NCBI RefSeq assembly: GCF_900299535.1
Contig: NZ_OMKE01000006.1
Coordinates: 1 to 64,000 of the forward strand
Length of the DNA stretch: 64,000 nucleotides
Direction: 5' to 3'
From: Aquimarina aquimarini
Lineage (GTDB): Bacteria > Bacteroidota > Bacteroidia > Flavobacteriales > Flavobacteriaceae
Below, one piece after another: positions 45,461 to 55,087 of the stretch (within the stretch, counting starts at the first letter, position 1; every line of letters starts with the position of its first letter). Made by a program: the position numbers and the translations under genes. The notes beneath the pieces were generated by a model. That model saw nothing but the letters and a program-made list of their open reading frames with translations. It searched no databases and had not been told where the DNA came from.

Positions 45461-46804
45461 TTAATAATGGAAATGCTTACTTTCCTCTATATATGGGTTT
45501 CCTTTAGCTAACAAAGGTGCTTTGGTTAATGCTCTAAACACTACAAACAAGAACAATCCAAGGAATAATAACACAGCACTAATCTCGCTGATTCCTATAA
45601 ACCAAGATTTACCAACAGTTGCAGGCATTATCATGTTAAAAATATCAATATAATGTCCACAAAGAATAACAATTCCAGCCATTACAACAAACCAGTTTAC
45701 ACGTTTAAAATCACTATTCATTAACACTAATAATGGGAAAATAAAGTTCATCACTAACATTCCGAAAAATGGTAAATTATAATCTTCTATACGAGTAATA
45801 AAGTACGTTACCTCTTCTGGAATATTTGAGTACCATATCAACATAAATTGTGAAAACCAAAGATATGTCCAAAAAACACTGATACCAAACATAAATTTAG
45901 CTAAATCATGAATATGGCTATTATTAACAAATTCTAAATATCCTTTAGATTTTAAATAGATAGTTAACAAAGCTATTGTGGTAATTCCTGATACAAATAA
46001 ACTTGCAAATACATACCACCCAAACAACGTACTAAACCAGTGTGGATCAAAACTCATAATCCAATCCCATGATGCCATAGATTCTGTATAAATAAAGAAC
46101 ACTAAAAAGGCTGCTGATATTTTAAAACTTTTCTTATACCATTTATTACCTGTTGAATCCTCATCCTGCAATCTTGAATATTTTACTGCAAAATGACGGT
46201 ATAACATCCATCCTGCCAAAAAGAATGTAGCTCGAATAATAAACCATGTGCCATTTAACCAACTTGCTTTACCTTGAAGAAGTGCATCGTGTTCTACCAC
46301 TTTAGGATCTGCCCAAACAAATAAATGGTTGATATGAAATCCTGATAATGCCAAGATTACAAAAAGCACAATTCCACCAGGTACTAGGTATGCTGTAATA
46401 GCTTCCATAACTCTAAAGAGTACTGGGGACCAACCTGATTGTGATGCAAACTGTATTGCATAAAATGCCAATACACCTAAGGCTATCATAAAAAAGAAAA
46501 ATGCCGCTACATATAACGATGCCCAAGGCTTGTTTTGTAATTGATGTAAAACATGCTCATAATGTGCATCTCCTCCATGAGCATCTTCTTCGTGTGCTTT
46601 TTCACCATGAGTTTCTTTTCCATGGTCGCTTTTTTCTGCATGTGATTCTCCATGACCACCGCCGTGAGCGTCGTGCGCTGCCATCATTTCTTTTACTTCC
46701 TGTATAGATCCAGGCCTTTGTGCAAATCCAACAACAAGACCTACTAGACCTACAACCATAAGGATGATAGAAAATAATCTTAATCTATTTGATAGCGTAT
46801 ACAT
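45461..46804 (-). CDS. actF: Alternative complex III subunit ActF
   Basis: 447 residues, about ten transmembrane helices, related to but shorter than ActC. Typical segments: FRVMEAITAYLVPGGIVLFVILALSGF, LNGTWFIIRATFFLAGWMLYRHFAVKYSRLQD and SMASWDWIMSFDPHWFSTLFGWYVFASLFV. Between helices 1 and 2 lies a loop (44-87) with eleven His (HDAHGGGHGESHAEKSDHGK...). Membrane subunit of the quinol:cytochrome c oxidoreductase; a proton path is proposed for this subunit in the family. Confidence 0.94.
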   Translation of the reverse strand: MYTLSNRLRLFSIILMVVGLVGLVVGFAQRPGSIQEVKEMMAAHDAHGGGHGESHAEKSDHGKETHGEKAHEEDAHGGDAHYEHVLHQLQNKPWASLYVAAFFFFMIALGVLAFYAIQFASQSGWSPVLFRVMEAITAYLVPGGIVLFVILALSGFHINHLFVWADPKVVEHDALLQGKASWLNGTWFIIRATFFLAGWMLYRHFAVKYSRLQDEDSTGNKWYKKSFKISAAFLVFFIYTESMASWDWIMSFDPHWFSTLFGWYVFASLFVSGITTIALLTIYLKSKGYLEFVNNSHIHDLAKFMFGISVFWTYLWFSQFMLIWYSNIPEEVTYFITRIEDYNLPFFGMLVMNFIFPLLVLMNSDFKRVNWFVVMAGIVILCGHYIDIFNMIMPATVGKSWFIGISEISAVLLFLGLFLFVVFRALTKAPLLAKGNPYIEESKHFHY

Positions 46805-46848
46805 ATCTTTATAATATCGTTATTCTTAACTTTTTTACTAATGCACTA

Positions 46849-47523
46849 TTAATGTGCGTTACTATGATCTTTTGCTGGTTCTTGATGATCGTTTGCTGGC
46901 TCTTCATGCTTTTCATCTACAACTACTTCTACCACTTCTACAACCTCTGTATCAATTCGAGGTGTTTTACCTTCTAGATCAGCTTTTAATTTTTGCACAT
47001 ATTGAACAATTTGCCAACGCTCATGTTCGCTTGTCTGAGAAGCATAAGATCCCATTGAATTAATCCCGTAATACATTACATGATAAATACTACCTTCTGT
47101 AATTGCTCTACCTACATCTGAATAAGTAGGAACTCCAAGAATTTTTTCTCTTTTTACCAATGTTCCTTTACCATCACCTTTTCCTCCATGGCAAATTGCA
47201 CAATAGATATCATATAATTCTTTACCTGCTTCCTCATTTTCTTTGGTATAACGAATAGGGTTTTTCAAACTATCCTTAGCCTGAAGATATCCATTATTTG
47301 AATTTTCATATTCATATGGCATCCATCCTCTAGGAATAGATCCCTCTACAGGCAACATAGCTTCCTGACTATCTGGAAAAACCTTATAATCCCCATAAGT
47401 TTCATAACTTACTGGTTCATACATATTAGGCATATACTGATAATTAGGTTTTGATTTGTTTTGACAAGAAACAACACAAATCATCACTACTGCCGCTGCT
47501 AATATTTTTATAGTATTCTTCAT
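46849..47523 (-). CDS. actE: Alternative complex III subunit ActE, monoheme cytochrome c
   Basis: 224 residues. Lipoprotein signal (KILAAAVVMICVVSCQNKSKP), then the conserved YMPNMYEPVSYETY and a cytochrome c domain with one CAICH motif in YDIYCAICHGGKGDGKGTLVKR and an axial Met near INSMGSYASQ. The C-terminal tail is Glu/His-rich with several Val-Glu repeats. It sits on the periplasmic side of the complex and relays electrons towards the oxidase. Confidence 0.94.
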   Translation of the reverse strand: MKNTIKILAAAVVMICVVSCQNKSKPNYQYMPNMYEPVSYETYGDYKVFPDSQEAMLPVEGSIPRGWMPYEYENSNNGYLQAKDSLKNPIRYTKENEEAGKELYDIYCAICHGGKGDGKGTLVKREKILGVPTYSDVGRAITEGSIYHVMYYGINSMGSYASQTSEHERWQIVQYVQKLKADLEGKTPRIDTEVVEVVEVVVDEKHEEPANDHQEPAKDHSNAH

Positions 47524-47528
47524 TATTA

Positions 47529-48068
47529 CTAATGGTTATCTTCTTCCTTATCTATTACTTTAATTTCTACTGCTCCGGTATCACCCAAGAAACTAATAAG
47601 ATGATCTACATCATGACTCCCTGCATCAACCTCCATCAAGAAATAATCATCTGTAGTTCTTACATCAGGATTTTCTGCTTTCTTAAATGGCCATAACTTA
47701 CTTCTCATATAAAAAGTTATTACCATTAAATGCGCCGCAAAAAACACGGTAAGCTCAAACATAATTGGCACAAAAGAAGGCATATTCTCAAGGTAGCTAA
47801 AACTTGGTTTTCCACCAATATTCTGAGGCCAATCTTCTATCATGATATGATTCATCATTACAGTTGCTATAGTCAAACCGACACAACCATATAAAAAGGC
47901 TGTAATAGCCAAACGTGTATGAGGTAATCCCATTGCTTTATCTAGCCCGTGGACTGGAAAAGGGGTATAAACCTCTTCGATATGATAATGTTCTGTTCGA
48001 ACTTTCTTAACGGCATCCATCAGGATATCGTCATCAATATATAGTGCATGTATAACTTTTGATGCCAT
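47529..48068 (-). CDS. actD: Alternative complex III subunit ActD (DUF3341)
   Basis: 179 residues. DUF3341 pattern: HALYIDDDILMDAVKKVRTEHYHIEEVYTPFPVHGLD at the start, two transmembrane helices (LAITAFLYGCVGLTIATVMM and SFVPIMFELTVFFAAHLMVI), and FFLMEVD-like end sequence (DDYFLMEVDAGSHD). Structural membrane subunit with a cytoplasmic ferredoxin-like domain. Five bp from actE and four bp from actC. Confidence 0.94.
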   Translation of the reverse strand: MASKVIHALYIDDDILMDAVKKVRTEHYHIEEVYTPFPVHGLDKAMGLPHTRLAITAFLYGCVGLTIATVMMNHIMIEDWPQNIGGKPSFSYLENMPSFVPIMFELTVFFAAHLMVITFYMRSKLWPFKKAENPDVRTTDDYFLMEVDAGSHDVDHLISFLGDTGAVEIKVIDKEEDNH

Positions 48069-48072
48069 ACTC

Positions 48073-49809
48073 TTAGTTATTTTTTAGTTGTTGTGCCTGA
48101 CCAGCCCAATCATCACGTTGTGCTCTACCAGGGAAAGATCCTGTAATACTATCTAATATATCATACTCTGTAGCGGTCATTTTACTTACTTGATCAAAAG
48201 TAAATATTCCGATCTCATTAAGTTTCTTTTCCATTACAGGGCCGATACCATTTACTTGCTTAAGATCATCTGCCTTTTGAGTAGATGGGTCAAAAGATCC
48301 AAGATTTCCTAATAAATTATTAATATCATCTTGACTTGCTTCTACTGCTACATCTACATCCTCTGAAGATGTCACATCTTCTCGAATTATTTTTACCTCT
48401 CTCTTAGGAAGCTCATCTCTATGATCTTTTCCTGCATCTCTTAATCTCTTATATTTCTCACCAGAAGATTTTAGTATTGATTTCACCTCTGCCTGAGCAA
48501 TAACAGGGAAACTTCTTGCGTACAGTAAGAACAATACAAAAAAGAACCCTATCGTACCTATAAATATCCCTATATCTACAAAGGTTGGAGAAAACATCGT
48601 CCATGAAGACGGTAAATAATCTCTGTGTAATGAGGTTACGATAATCACAAAACGCTCAAACCACATCCCTATATTTACTACAATAGATATAATAAAAGAG
48701 AACATAATACTTCTTCTCAATTTTGGGAACCACATAAACTGTGGAGAGAACACATTACATGTCATCATCGCCCAATATGCCCACCAGTAAGGTCCTGTTG
48801 CTCTATTAAGGAATGCATACTGCTCATACTCTACTCCAGAATACCATGCTACAAATAACTCAGTAATATAAGCTACTCCAACTATAGACCCCGTAATCAT
48901 GATTACAATATTCATCAACTCTATATGCAAGATGGTAATGTAATTTTCTAGATTCGATACCTTTCTCATAATAATAAGAAGGGTGTTTACCATTGCAAAT
49001 CCAGAAAATACTGCTCCTGCAACAAAATATGGTGGAAATATCGTGGTATGCCATCCTGGAATTACAGAAGTAGCAAAGTCAAAAGATACAATCGTATGTA
49101 CAGAAAGTACAAGTGGTGTTGCTAAACCTGCAAGAACCAAAGAGACTTCTTCAAAACGCTGCCAGTCTTTTGCTCTTCCACTCCATCCAAAAGAAAGTAA
49201 ACTATAAATCTTTTTATTAAATGGTGTAATGGCACGGTCTCTAATCATTGCAAAATCAGGTAAAAGACCCGTCCACCAGAAAACTAATGATACCGATAAA
49301 TACGTTGATATCGCAAATACATCCCAAAGTAATGGAGAGTTAAAGTTCACCCATAATGATCCAAATTGATTTGGTATAGGCAATACCCAGTACGCCAACC
49401 AAGGACGTCCCATATGTATAATCGGGAATAATCCTGCTTGAACTACGGCAAAGATCGTCATTGCTTCTGCAGAACGGTTAATTGCCATTCTCCATTTCTG
49501 ACGGAATAATAATAGTACCGCAGAAATAAGGGTTCCAGCGTGACCAATACCTACCCACCATACAAAGTTGGTGATATCCCAGGCCCATCCAACTGTTTTA
49601 TTTAATCCCCAGGTTCCAATACCTGTAGAGACTGTATATATTATACAACCCATACCCCAAAGGAACGCAATAAGTGAGATTGAAAACACAATCCACCAAG
49701 ACTTATTTGCTTTTCCTTCTACCGCTGCTACAACATCTAATGTTACATCATGATATGTTTTATCACCGGTTACTAAAGGTTTTCTTATAGGTGCTTCGTA
49801 ATGAGACAT
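48073..49809 (-). CDS. actC: Alternative complex III subunit ActC (NrfD type) with C-terminal HhH extension
   Basis: 578 residues. NrfD/PsrC-like membrane core with about ten helices (VWWVGIGHAGTLISAVLLLFRQKWR, FPIIHMGRPWLAYWVLPIPNQ, GWHTTIFPPYFVAGAVFSGFAMV). This is the quinol-binding side of the complex. After the last helix comes a soluble tail of about 130 residues; its end (505-578) has a helix-hairpin-helix-like motif LKQVNGIGPVMEKKLNEIGIFTFDQVSKM, as seen in DUF4332/HhH_5 modules. The tail is cytoplasmic and its function is unknown. Confidence 0.93.
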   Translation of the reverse strand: MSHYEAPIRKPLVTGDKTYHDVTLDVVAAVEGKANKSWWIVFSISLIAFLWGMGCIIYTVSTGIGTWGLNKTVGWAWDITNFVWWVGIGHAGTLISAVLLLFRQKWRMAINRSAEAMTIFAVVQAGLFPIIHMGRPWLAYWVLPIPNQFGSLWVNFNSPLLWDVFAISTYLSVSLVFWWTGLLPDFAMIRDRAITPFNKKIYSLLSFGWSGRAKDWQRFEEVSLVLAGLATPLVLSVHTIVSFDFATSVIPGWHTTIFPPYFVAGAVFSGFAMVNTLLIIMRKVSNLENYITILHIELMNIVIMITGSIVGVAYITELFVAWYSGVEYEQYAFLNRATGPYWWAYWAMMTCNVFSPQFMWFPKLRRSIMFSFIISIVVNIGMWFERFVIIVTSLHRDYLPSSWTMFSPTFVDIGIFIGTIGFFFVLFLLYARSFPVIAQAEVKSILKSSGEKYKRLRDAGKDHRDELPKREVKIIREDVTSSEDVDVAVEASQDDINNLLGNLGSFDPSTQKADDLKQVNGIGPVMEKKLNEIGIFTFDQVSKMTATEYDILDSITGSFPGRAQRDDWAGQAQQLKNN

Positions 49810-49847
49810 AATCCTTTATAATTGAATTGATTCTTTATTTTAGTTAA

Positions 49848-52800
49848 TTAGGCTTCTGTAGTATTTCTTACTTTAGTCTGATATACTACGTTTGGTTTTA
49901 CTCCTACATGCTCTAATAAATGATACGCTCTGTCATCTTTTACTAGCTCTGCAATTTTACTACCTTCTTCATTTACATCTCCAAAACGCATTGCTCCTGA
50001 TGAACAAGCTGCTGAACAAGCACAAGAATCATTAAACTCTCCTGCTTCTACCATTCTTCCTTCACGTTTTGCTTTTAAGATAATTGCTTGTGTAGACTGG
50101 ATACAGAAAGAACACTTCTCCATAACTCCTCTAGAACGAACAGTTACATCAGGATTAAGGACCATTCTACCCAAGTCATTATTCATGTAATAGTCAAACT
50201 CGTCATTGTTATTATACAAGAACCAGTTGAATCTACGCACTTTATACGGACAGTTGTTTGCACAATATCTTGTACCTACACATCGGTTATATGCCATATG
50301 GTTTTGCCCTTGTCTACCATGTGATGTTGCTGCCACAGGACATACAGTTTCACAAGGTGCATGATCACAATGTTGACACATTACTGGTTGGAATACTACC
50401 TGAGGGTTATCTGATGGATTTTCCATCTCACCAAACTCAGACAACGAACTTCCTAACCCTGCAATATCATCTTTCTTTTGATTATCACCATCAAAGCTCT
50501 CTTCTGAAGAGTAATAACGGTCAATACGTAACCAGTGCATATCTCTAGATCTACGCACTTCTGATTTACCAACTACAGGCACATTATTTTCTGCATGACA
50601 AGCAATAACACATGCTCCACATCCAGTACAAGCATTCAAATCAATAGAAAGATTAAAGTGATGTCCTATTGATGGATCAAATTCATCCCAAAGATCTACC
50701 TCTGGTGAAGTAACCTCAAACTCTATATGATTTTTACTTACTTCAGGAATTGCGTTCCAGTAATGCTTATCTTTTGTATTAAATACTTCTAATGTAGTTT
50801 CTTTTACAATATCTCCACGCCCCATTAACGTATTATGCAACTGCACACACGCAAATTCATGAACTCCTCCTACTGCTGCAATAGAAACACTTTGAACGTC
50901 GTTAAAGTTTTGATATAAAGGATATGCATTTACCCCAACTTTCATATCTTCTTTAACTCCTTTTATTTTACCGTAACCTAAGGCTAATCCTACAGAGCCT
51001 TTTGCTTGTCCTGGCTGTATAAGTACAGGAACAATAAGCTCAGATTTACCTACGGTTATTTTTGCATAACTACCATTTAAAGCTCCATTAGCAACATTTT
51101 CATTTGTCAACCCTAATGCATCTGCATCTGCTTTAGAAACAGTTAAATAATTATCCCATGATGCTCTAGAAATTGGATCTGGCAACTCTTGCAACCAAGG
51201 GTTATTTGCTTGTTGACCGTCTCCTAAAGCAGTTTTTGTATATAATGTAAGCTCAAATTCAGCTGATTTTGCAGTAGATAATCTTCTTGCTGCTGAAGCC
51301 ACATCAGGACTTGTAGATTTTACCGAAGCTTCCTCTACAACATCTCCTTCAGGCATCGCTATTGCATCTACCAATTCTTGTTTTGCAAGAGCTGGTTTCT
51401 CTAACACCCCATCATGCAAAGCTTGATTCCAAGAAGTACCTCCTAAAATCCCAGTCCATGCATCTTTTATATACTCATGATACGTAGCTGTATTCCCATT
51501 CCATTTTAACAATGTTTCCTGAAATTGTCTTGTATCAAACAATGGTCTAATTGTAGGTTGCATCAAGCTATAGCTACCTTCCTTTAATTCGACATCTCCC
51601 CATGATTCTAAATAATGAGGTGTCGTCGCTATATAGTTACACAACTCTGCTGTTGCATCATTATGCATACTAAATGCAACTGAGACATCTACTTTTTGAA
51701 GACCTGTCTTAAACTCTTCTGTATTTGGTAATGAATATACTGGATTAACTCCAGCAACTAACAAGGCACCAACTCGCCCTGCATTCATACTTTTTATTAA
51801 TTGCGCTACTCCTTTAGCATTACCCTGACGTATTGTACGAGGGGTTTTCTCATTAAATGCCTTACTATGTATTGCTTTATTAATTTCTAAAACCAACAAC
51901 TGGGCATCAACATCCTGAATTCCACTAACTACTACTGCATTACTTCCAGCTTTCTGTATTTGCTTTGCCGCTTTTACAACCTGAGCATCCAATCCTGAAT
52001 CCAAACCTCCTTTGGAGCCTCCTGAACCAGTAACATATTTATACAATGCTGCTAGTACTTGCTTTTGCTGTGACGGAGTAGCTTGTACTCTTTTATCTGC
52101 ATTAGCACCAGTCAAAGACATATTTGCCTCAAACTGGACATGCCTAGACATTTTTCCATTCTTAGGAATACGACCTTGTGCATAACCACCATCGTATCCT
52201 CCACCTTGCCAATCTCCTAAAAAGTCTGCAGCTATACTTACAATCGTATCTACTTTTGAAAAATCATAATCCGCAAGCGCTCTTTTACCATACATTAATT
52301 GATACGCATCCAACGCTTCATCATTGGAAATCGCATCATACACCACATGTCTTACGTTCTGATGTTTTGCTTTGAATTCAGAAATCAGTTTTGCAGTAGA
52401 AGGACTAGCATATGTTTGTGTTAACAACACAAGTTCTTTACCTCCTAAGTTATTCAACTTAGCACTTACTTCTTTATCTAAAGCATCCCAGCTAATATCT
52501 TCATTTCCCTTTTTTGGACCTTGAAGCCTTGTACTATCATATAATGACAATACAGAAGCGTGTACTCTTGCATTGGCATCAGAATTAGTTTTAGCTAGAT
52601 TGTTTTTTTCTATTTTTATTGGTCTACCTTCTCTAGTTTTTATTAAGACACTAGCAAAGTCATACCCATCTGCAATTGTAGTAGCATAATAGTTTGCCAC
52701 ACCAGGAACAATTCTGTCCGGCTGAACCACATATGGTATCGATTTTTTAACGGGACCTTCGCATGCTGCCAACGAAGCAGCTGCTGTACTAAAACCTACA

Positions 52801-52973
52801 TATTTAAGAAAATCACGACGTGATGTCGAAGAATTCTCTAACGATGTTTTATCACCTAAAAACTCATCCGTAGGGATTTCCTTTACGAATTCATTTTGTT
52901 GTAGCGTCTCAACAATAGAGCTATTTTCGTTTAGCTCTTCAACACTTTTCCAGTATTTCTTGTTTGATGACAT
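49848..52973 (-). CDS. actB: Alternative complex III subunit ActB (molybdopterin-like plus Fe-S domains)
   Basis: 1041 residues. A 48-residue N-terminal stretch precedes a Tat signal with lipobox (SRRDFLKYVGFSTAAASLAACEG). Then a molybdopterin-oxidoreductase-like domain about 85-720 that in this family lacks the cofactor, and a C-terminal ferredoxin-like domain with four cysteine clusters (CTGCGACVIACHAENN, CQHCDHAPCETVCP, CVGTRYCANNCPYKVRRFNW, CSFCIQ with CACSAACSSGA). These hold three [4Fe-4S] and one [3Fe-4S] cluster in known complexes. Electrons from quinol pass through them to ActA. Confidence 0.95.
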   Translation of the reverse strand: MSSNKKYWKSVEELNENSSIVETLQQNEFVKEIPTDEFLGDKTSLENSSTSRRDFLKYVGFSTAAASLAACEGPVKKSIPYVVQPDRIVPGVANYYATTIADGYDFASVLIKTREGRPIKIEKNNLAKTNSDANARVHASVLSLYDSTRLQGPKKGNEDISWDALDKEVSAKLNNLGGKELVLLTQTYASPSTAKLISEFKAKHQNVRHVVYDAISNDEALDAYQLMYGKRALADYDFSKVDTIVSIAADFLGDWQGGGYDGGYAQGRIPKNGKMSRHVQFEANMSLTGANADKRVQATPSQQKQVLAALYKYVTGSGGSKGGLDSGLDAQVVKAAKQIQKAGSNAVVVSGIQDVDAQLLVLEINKAIHSKAFNEKTPRTIRQGNAKGVAQLIKSMNAGRVGALLVAGVNPVYSLPNTEEFKTGLQKVDVSVAFSMHNDATAELCNYIATTPHYLESWGDVELKEGSYSLMQPTIRPLFDTRQFQETLLKWNGNTATYHEYIKDAWTGILGGTSWNQALHDGVLEKPALAKQELVDAIAMPEGDVVEEASVKSTSPDVASAARRLSTAKSAEFELTLYTKTALGDGQQANNPWLQELPDPISRASWDNYLTVSKADADALGLTNENVANGALNGSYAKITVGKSELIVPVLIQPGQAKGSVGLALGYGKIKGVKEDMKVGVNAYPLYQNFNDVQSVSIAAVGGVHEFACVQLHNTLMGRGDIVKETTLEVFNTKDKHYWNAIPEVSKNHIEFEVTSPEVDLWDEFDPSIGHHFNLSIDLNACTGCGACVIACHAENNVPVVGKSEVRRSRDMHWLRIDRYYSSEESFDGDNQKKDDIAGLGSSLSEFGEMENPSDNPQVVFQPVMCQHCDHAPCETVCPVAATSHGRQGQNHMAYNRCVGTRYCANNCPYKVRRFNWFLYNNNDEFDYYMNNDLGRMVLNPDVTVRSRGVMEKCSFCIQSTQAIILKAKREGRMVEAGEFNDSCACSAACSSGAMRFGDVNEEGSKIAELVKDDRAYHLLEHVGVKPNVVYQTKVRNTTEA

Positions 52974-53031
52974 ATATAATTGATATTAGCTTCTTACTAT
53001 TCTTCCAATTACGGAAACAATTTTTTTATTA

Positions 53032-54354
53032 TTAATAATGGCACTTACCACATTCCAAACCACCCATCTGAGCAGCTGTCAACTGATCTACACCATATTT
53101 CTTAGAAAGTTCTTTATGAATTTTCTCGTAATATTTATTGTCTGCAACTTTTACATTGGTTTCCCTATGACAATTAACACACCATCCCATTGTAAGTGGA
53201 GCAAATTGATACATAACTTCCATCTCTTCTACAGGACCGTGACATTTTTGACACTCTACTCCTGCCACAGTTACGTGCTGAGAGTGATTAAAGTATGCAA
53301 AGTCTGGCAGGTTATGAATTCTAATCCATTTTACGGGTTCTGTTTTACCTGTATATGATTGCGAATCTGCATCCCATCCAACTGCTTTATATAACTTCTG
53401 GATTTCTCCATCATAAAATTCTTTTGAATGCTCTGCTGTTGCGGTAGCCTCTGCCACTTCACTTATAGATTTATGACAGTTCATACATACATTTAGAGAT
53501 GGAATCCCCGATGTTTTACTTACTCTAGCAGAAGAGTGACAGTACTTACATTCTATCTCATTATCTCCTGCATGTATTTTATGCGAATAATGTATTGGCT
53601 GAACTGGTTGATATCCTTGATCAACTCCTACCTGCATAAAGTATCCATACACATAGTACCCACTAGCCAGCATTAATAAGACTACTGTAACAAGCACCAA
53701 GAATTGATTCTCTATAAAAGCTTTCCATATTGGAGTTTTTCCTTCTGACTGCGGCAATACTACATTGTTTGCTTCTGCAAAATTCCTTAGTGTTTTGTTT
53801 ACCAAAAACAACACTACTACAAGCATCAAGAACACCAACGCTAGTATTGCTAACATCACATTAACAGAAATACCAGAACCGTTACTCTCTGAAACTTCAG
53901 AACCTGTTCCTGGTGGCGGTGTTGGCGGATCAGCTTTTGGCACCATTGCATATGCTACTATATTATCTATATCAGCATTAGACAACTGTGGAAAAGCATT
54001 CATTGCAGTCTTGTTATATTCCTCATAGACAGCAATAGCCTGCGCATCACCAGAGGCAATCATTGCAGCACTATTCTTTACCCAAGAATATATCCATTCT
54101 TTCTCATACTTATCAGCAACTCCAAAAAGCGCAGGACCTGTCATTTTCTTATATCGCTTATGACAAGCTGCACAAAGTGATTTAAACAACTCTTCTCCTT
54201 TGGCTACATCTCCTCCAGATGAAGCTTCAGTTGCAACAGCAGCATCAACAGCTGGTGCATCCTGTGCGTACACAGGATTAAAAAAAGTAAATAAAAAAAC
54301 AGTTCCTAGGATTAGGATTTTAGAGGCTGAATTTCGGTGTTTCACCTGTTTCAT
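53032..54354 (-). CDS. actA: Alternative complex III subunit ActA, multiheme cytochrome c
   Basis: 440 residues from ATG 54354; the frame runs back to 54435, but MKQVKHRNSASKILILGTVFLFTFFNPVYAQ is a proper signal peptide. Six CxxCH motifs: Cys61 (CAACH, in an N-terminal mono-heme domain), Cys269, Cys290, Cys368, Cys392 and Cys435. Two transmembrane helices lie between (about 163-185 and 216-238). The last five match the pentaheme part of the family; the first is a fused class I cytochrome domain with axial Met near NKTAMNAFPQL. First gene of the operon actABCDEF-ctaCD. Confidence 0.95.
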   Translation of the reverse strand: MKQVKHRNSASKILILGTVFLFTFFNPVYAQDAPAVDAAVATEASSGGDVAKGEELFKSLCAACHKRYKKMTGPALFGVADKYEKEWIYSWVKNSAAMIASGDAQAIAVYEEYNKTAMNAFPQLSNADIDNIVAYAMVPKADPPTPPPGTGSEVSESNGSGISVNVMLAILALVFLMLVVVLFLVNKTLRNFAEANNVVLPQSEGKTPIWKAFIENQFLVLVTVVLLMLASGYYVYGYFMQVGVDQGYQPVQPIHYSHKIHAGDNEIECKYCHSSARVSKTSGIPSLNVCMNCHKSISEVAEATATAEHSKEFYDGEIQKLYKAVGWDADSQSYTGKTEPVKWIRIHNLPDFAYFNHSQHVTVAGVECQKCHGPVEEMEVMYQFAPLTMGWCVNCHRETNVKVADNKYYEKIHKELSKKYGVDQLTAAQMGGLECGKCHY

Positions 54355-54447
54355 ATTTTCAAGTAGAATTATCGTCTTAATTTTGGTATGGTTTTTTCTT
54401 TTATCTTTAACAAAAAGACATAAAAACCGGCACATTTAATTCGATGA

Positions 54448-54455
54448 CAAAAGTA
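54448..54455 (-). promoter_or_regulatory. Candidate -7 element of the act operon
   Basis: Minus strand TACTTTTG matches TAnnTTTG and would place the start of transcription near 54441, giving a leader of about 87 nt before actA. No TTG is found at the expected distance upstream. Confidence 0.3.
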
Positions 54456-54553
54456 CTACAATAAGTCGATTTTAGAAATGTTAGAGAACCGTTAACTATT
54501 AATTTATATTAATTCTAAATAAAACAAAATAACAATTTTAAACTATTAAACTT

Positions 54554-54561
54554 TACCTTTG
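54554..54561 (+). promoter_or_regulatory. Candidate -7 element of the SPOR gene
   Basis: TACCTTTG matches TAnnTTTG, 17 bp before the ATG at 54579. The -33 region is only T-rich, without a clear TTG. Together with the minus-strand box at 54448-54455 it makes a compact divergent control region. Confidence 0.35.
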
Positions 54562-54578
54562 CATTAAATCAATTTGTA

Positions 54579-55034
54579 ATGAGAATATTAAACACTTCGA
54601 ACTATACACCCTTATTTAGTTTTTTCTTTTTAATTATCAGCACTTTAAGTGCTCAAGATGATACAGATCAAACCTCAAATCAAAACACTTTTGTTCAAGC
54701 AAACACGTATTCACAACCAGAAGCTTCTGTCACTATCAACCAAGATCCCAAAATAAAAATGCTTCTTGACATAAAGTCAAAAATGGAAAAAGACGGAGAG
54801 TTTAGCGATCGTTATAAAATCCAGCTATATTATGGAAGCTTAAACAAGGCAAATGAAATTGTAAGAGCATCTAAAGAAGCTTTTCCTGACTGGGATTCAT
54901 CTATCCAATGGGAGACTCCTAATTATAAAGTATGGATAGGGAATTATCGCACAAGACTAGAAGCTGACAGAGCTTTAAAAGAAGCACACACAAAATTCCC
55001 TAACGCATTTATATTTAAACCCGAAAAAAAGTAA
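54579..55034 (+). CDS. Secreted SPOR-domain protein
   Basis: 151 residues. Signal peptide about 1-25 (FSFFFLIISTLSAQ). After a polar Gln/Thr/Asn linker comes a SPOR domain about 70-148 (DRYKIQLYYGSLNKANEIVRASKEAFPDWDSSIQWETPNYKVWIGNYRTRLEADRALKEA). SPOR domains bind peptidoglycan stripped of stem peptides, often at division sites. It is divergently transcribed from actA and followed by a strong terminator. Confidence 0.88.
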   Translation: MRILNTSNYTPLFSFFFLIISTLSAQDDTDQTSNQNTFVQANTYSQPEASVTINQDPKIKMLLDIKSKMEKDGEFSDRYKIQLYYGSLNKANEIVRASKEAFPDWDSSIQWETPNYKVWIGNYRTRLEADRALKEAHTKFPNAFIFKPEKK

Positions 55035-55053
55035 TAAGACATACCACATATAG

Positions 55054-55087
55054 AAAAACTCCTGAAAGCAATTTCAGGAGTTTTTTT
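55054..55087 (+). terminator. Terminator of the SPOR gene
   Basis: Arms ACTCCTGAAA (55058-55067) and its complement (55072-55081) with a GCAA tetraloop, followed by seven T. Confidence 0.85.
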
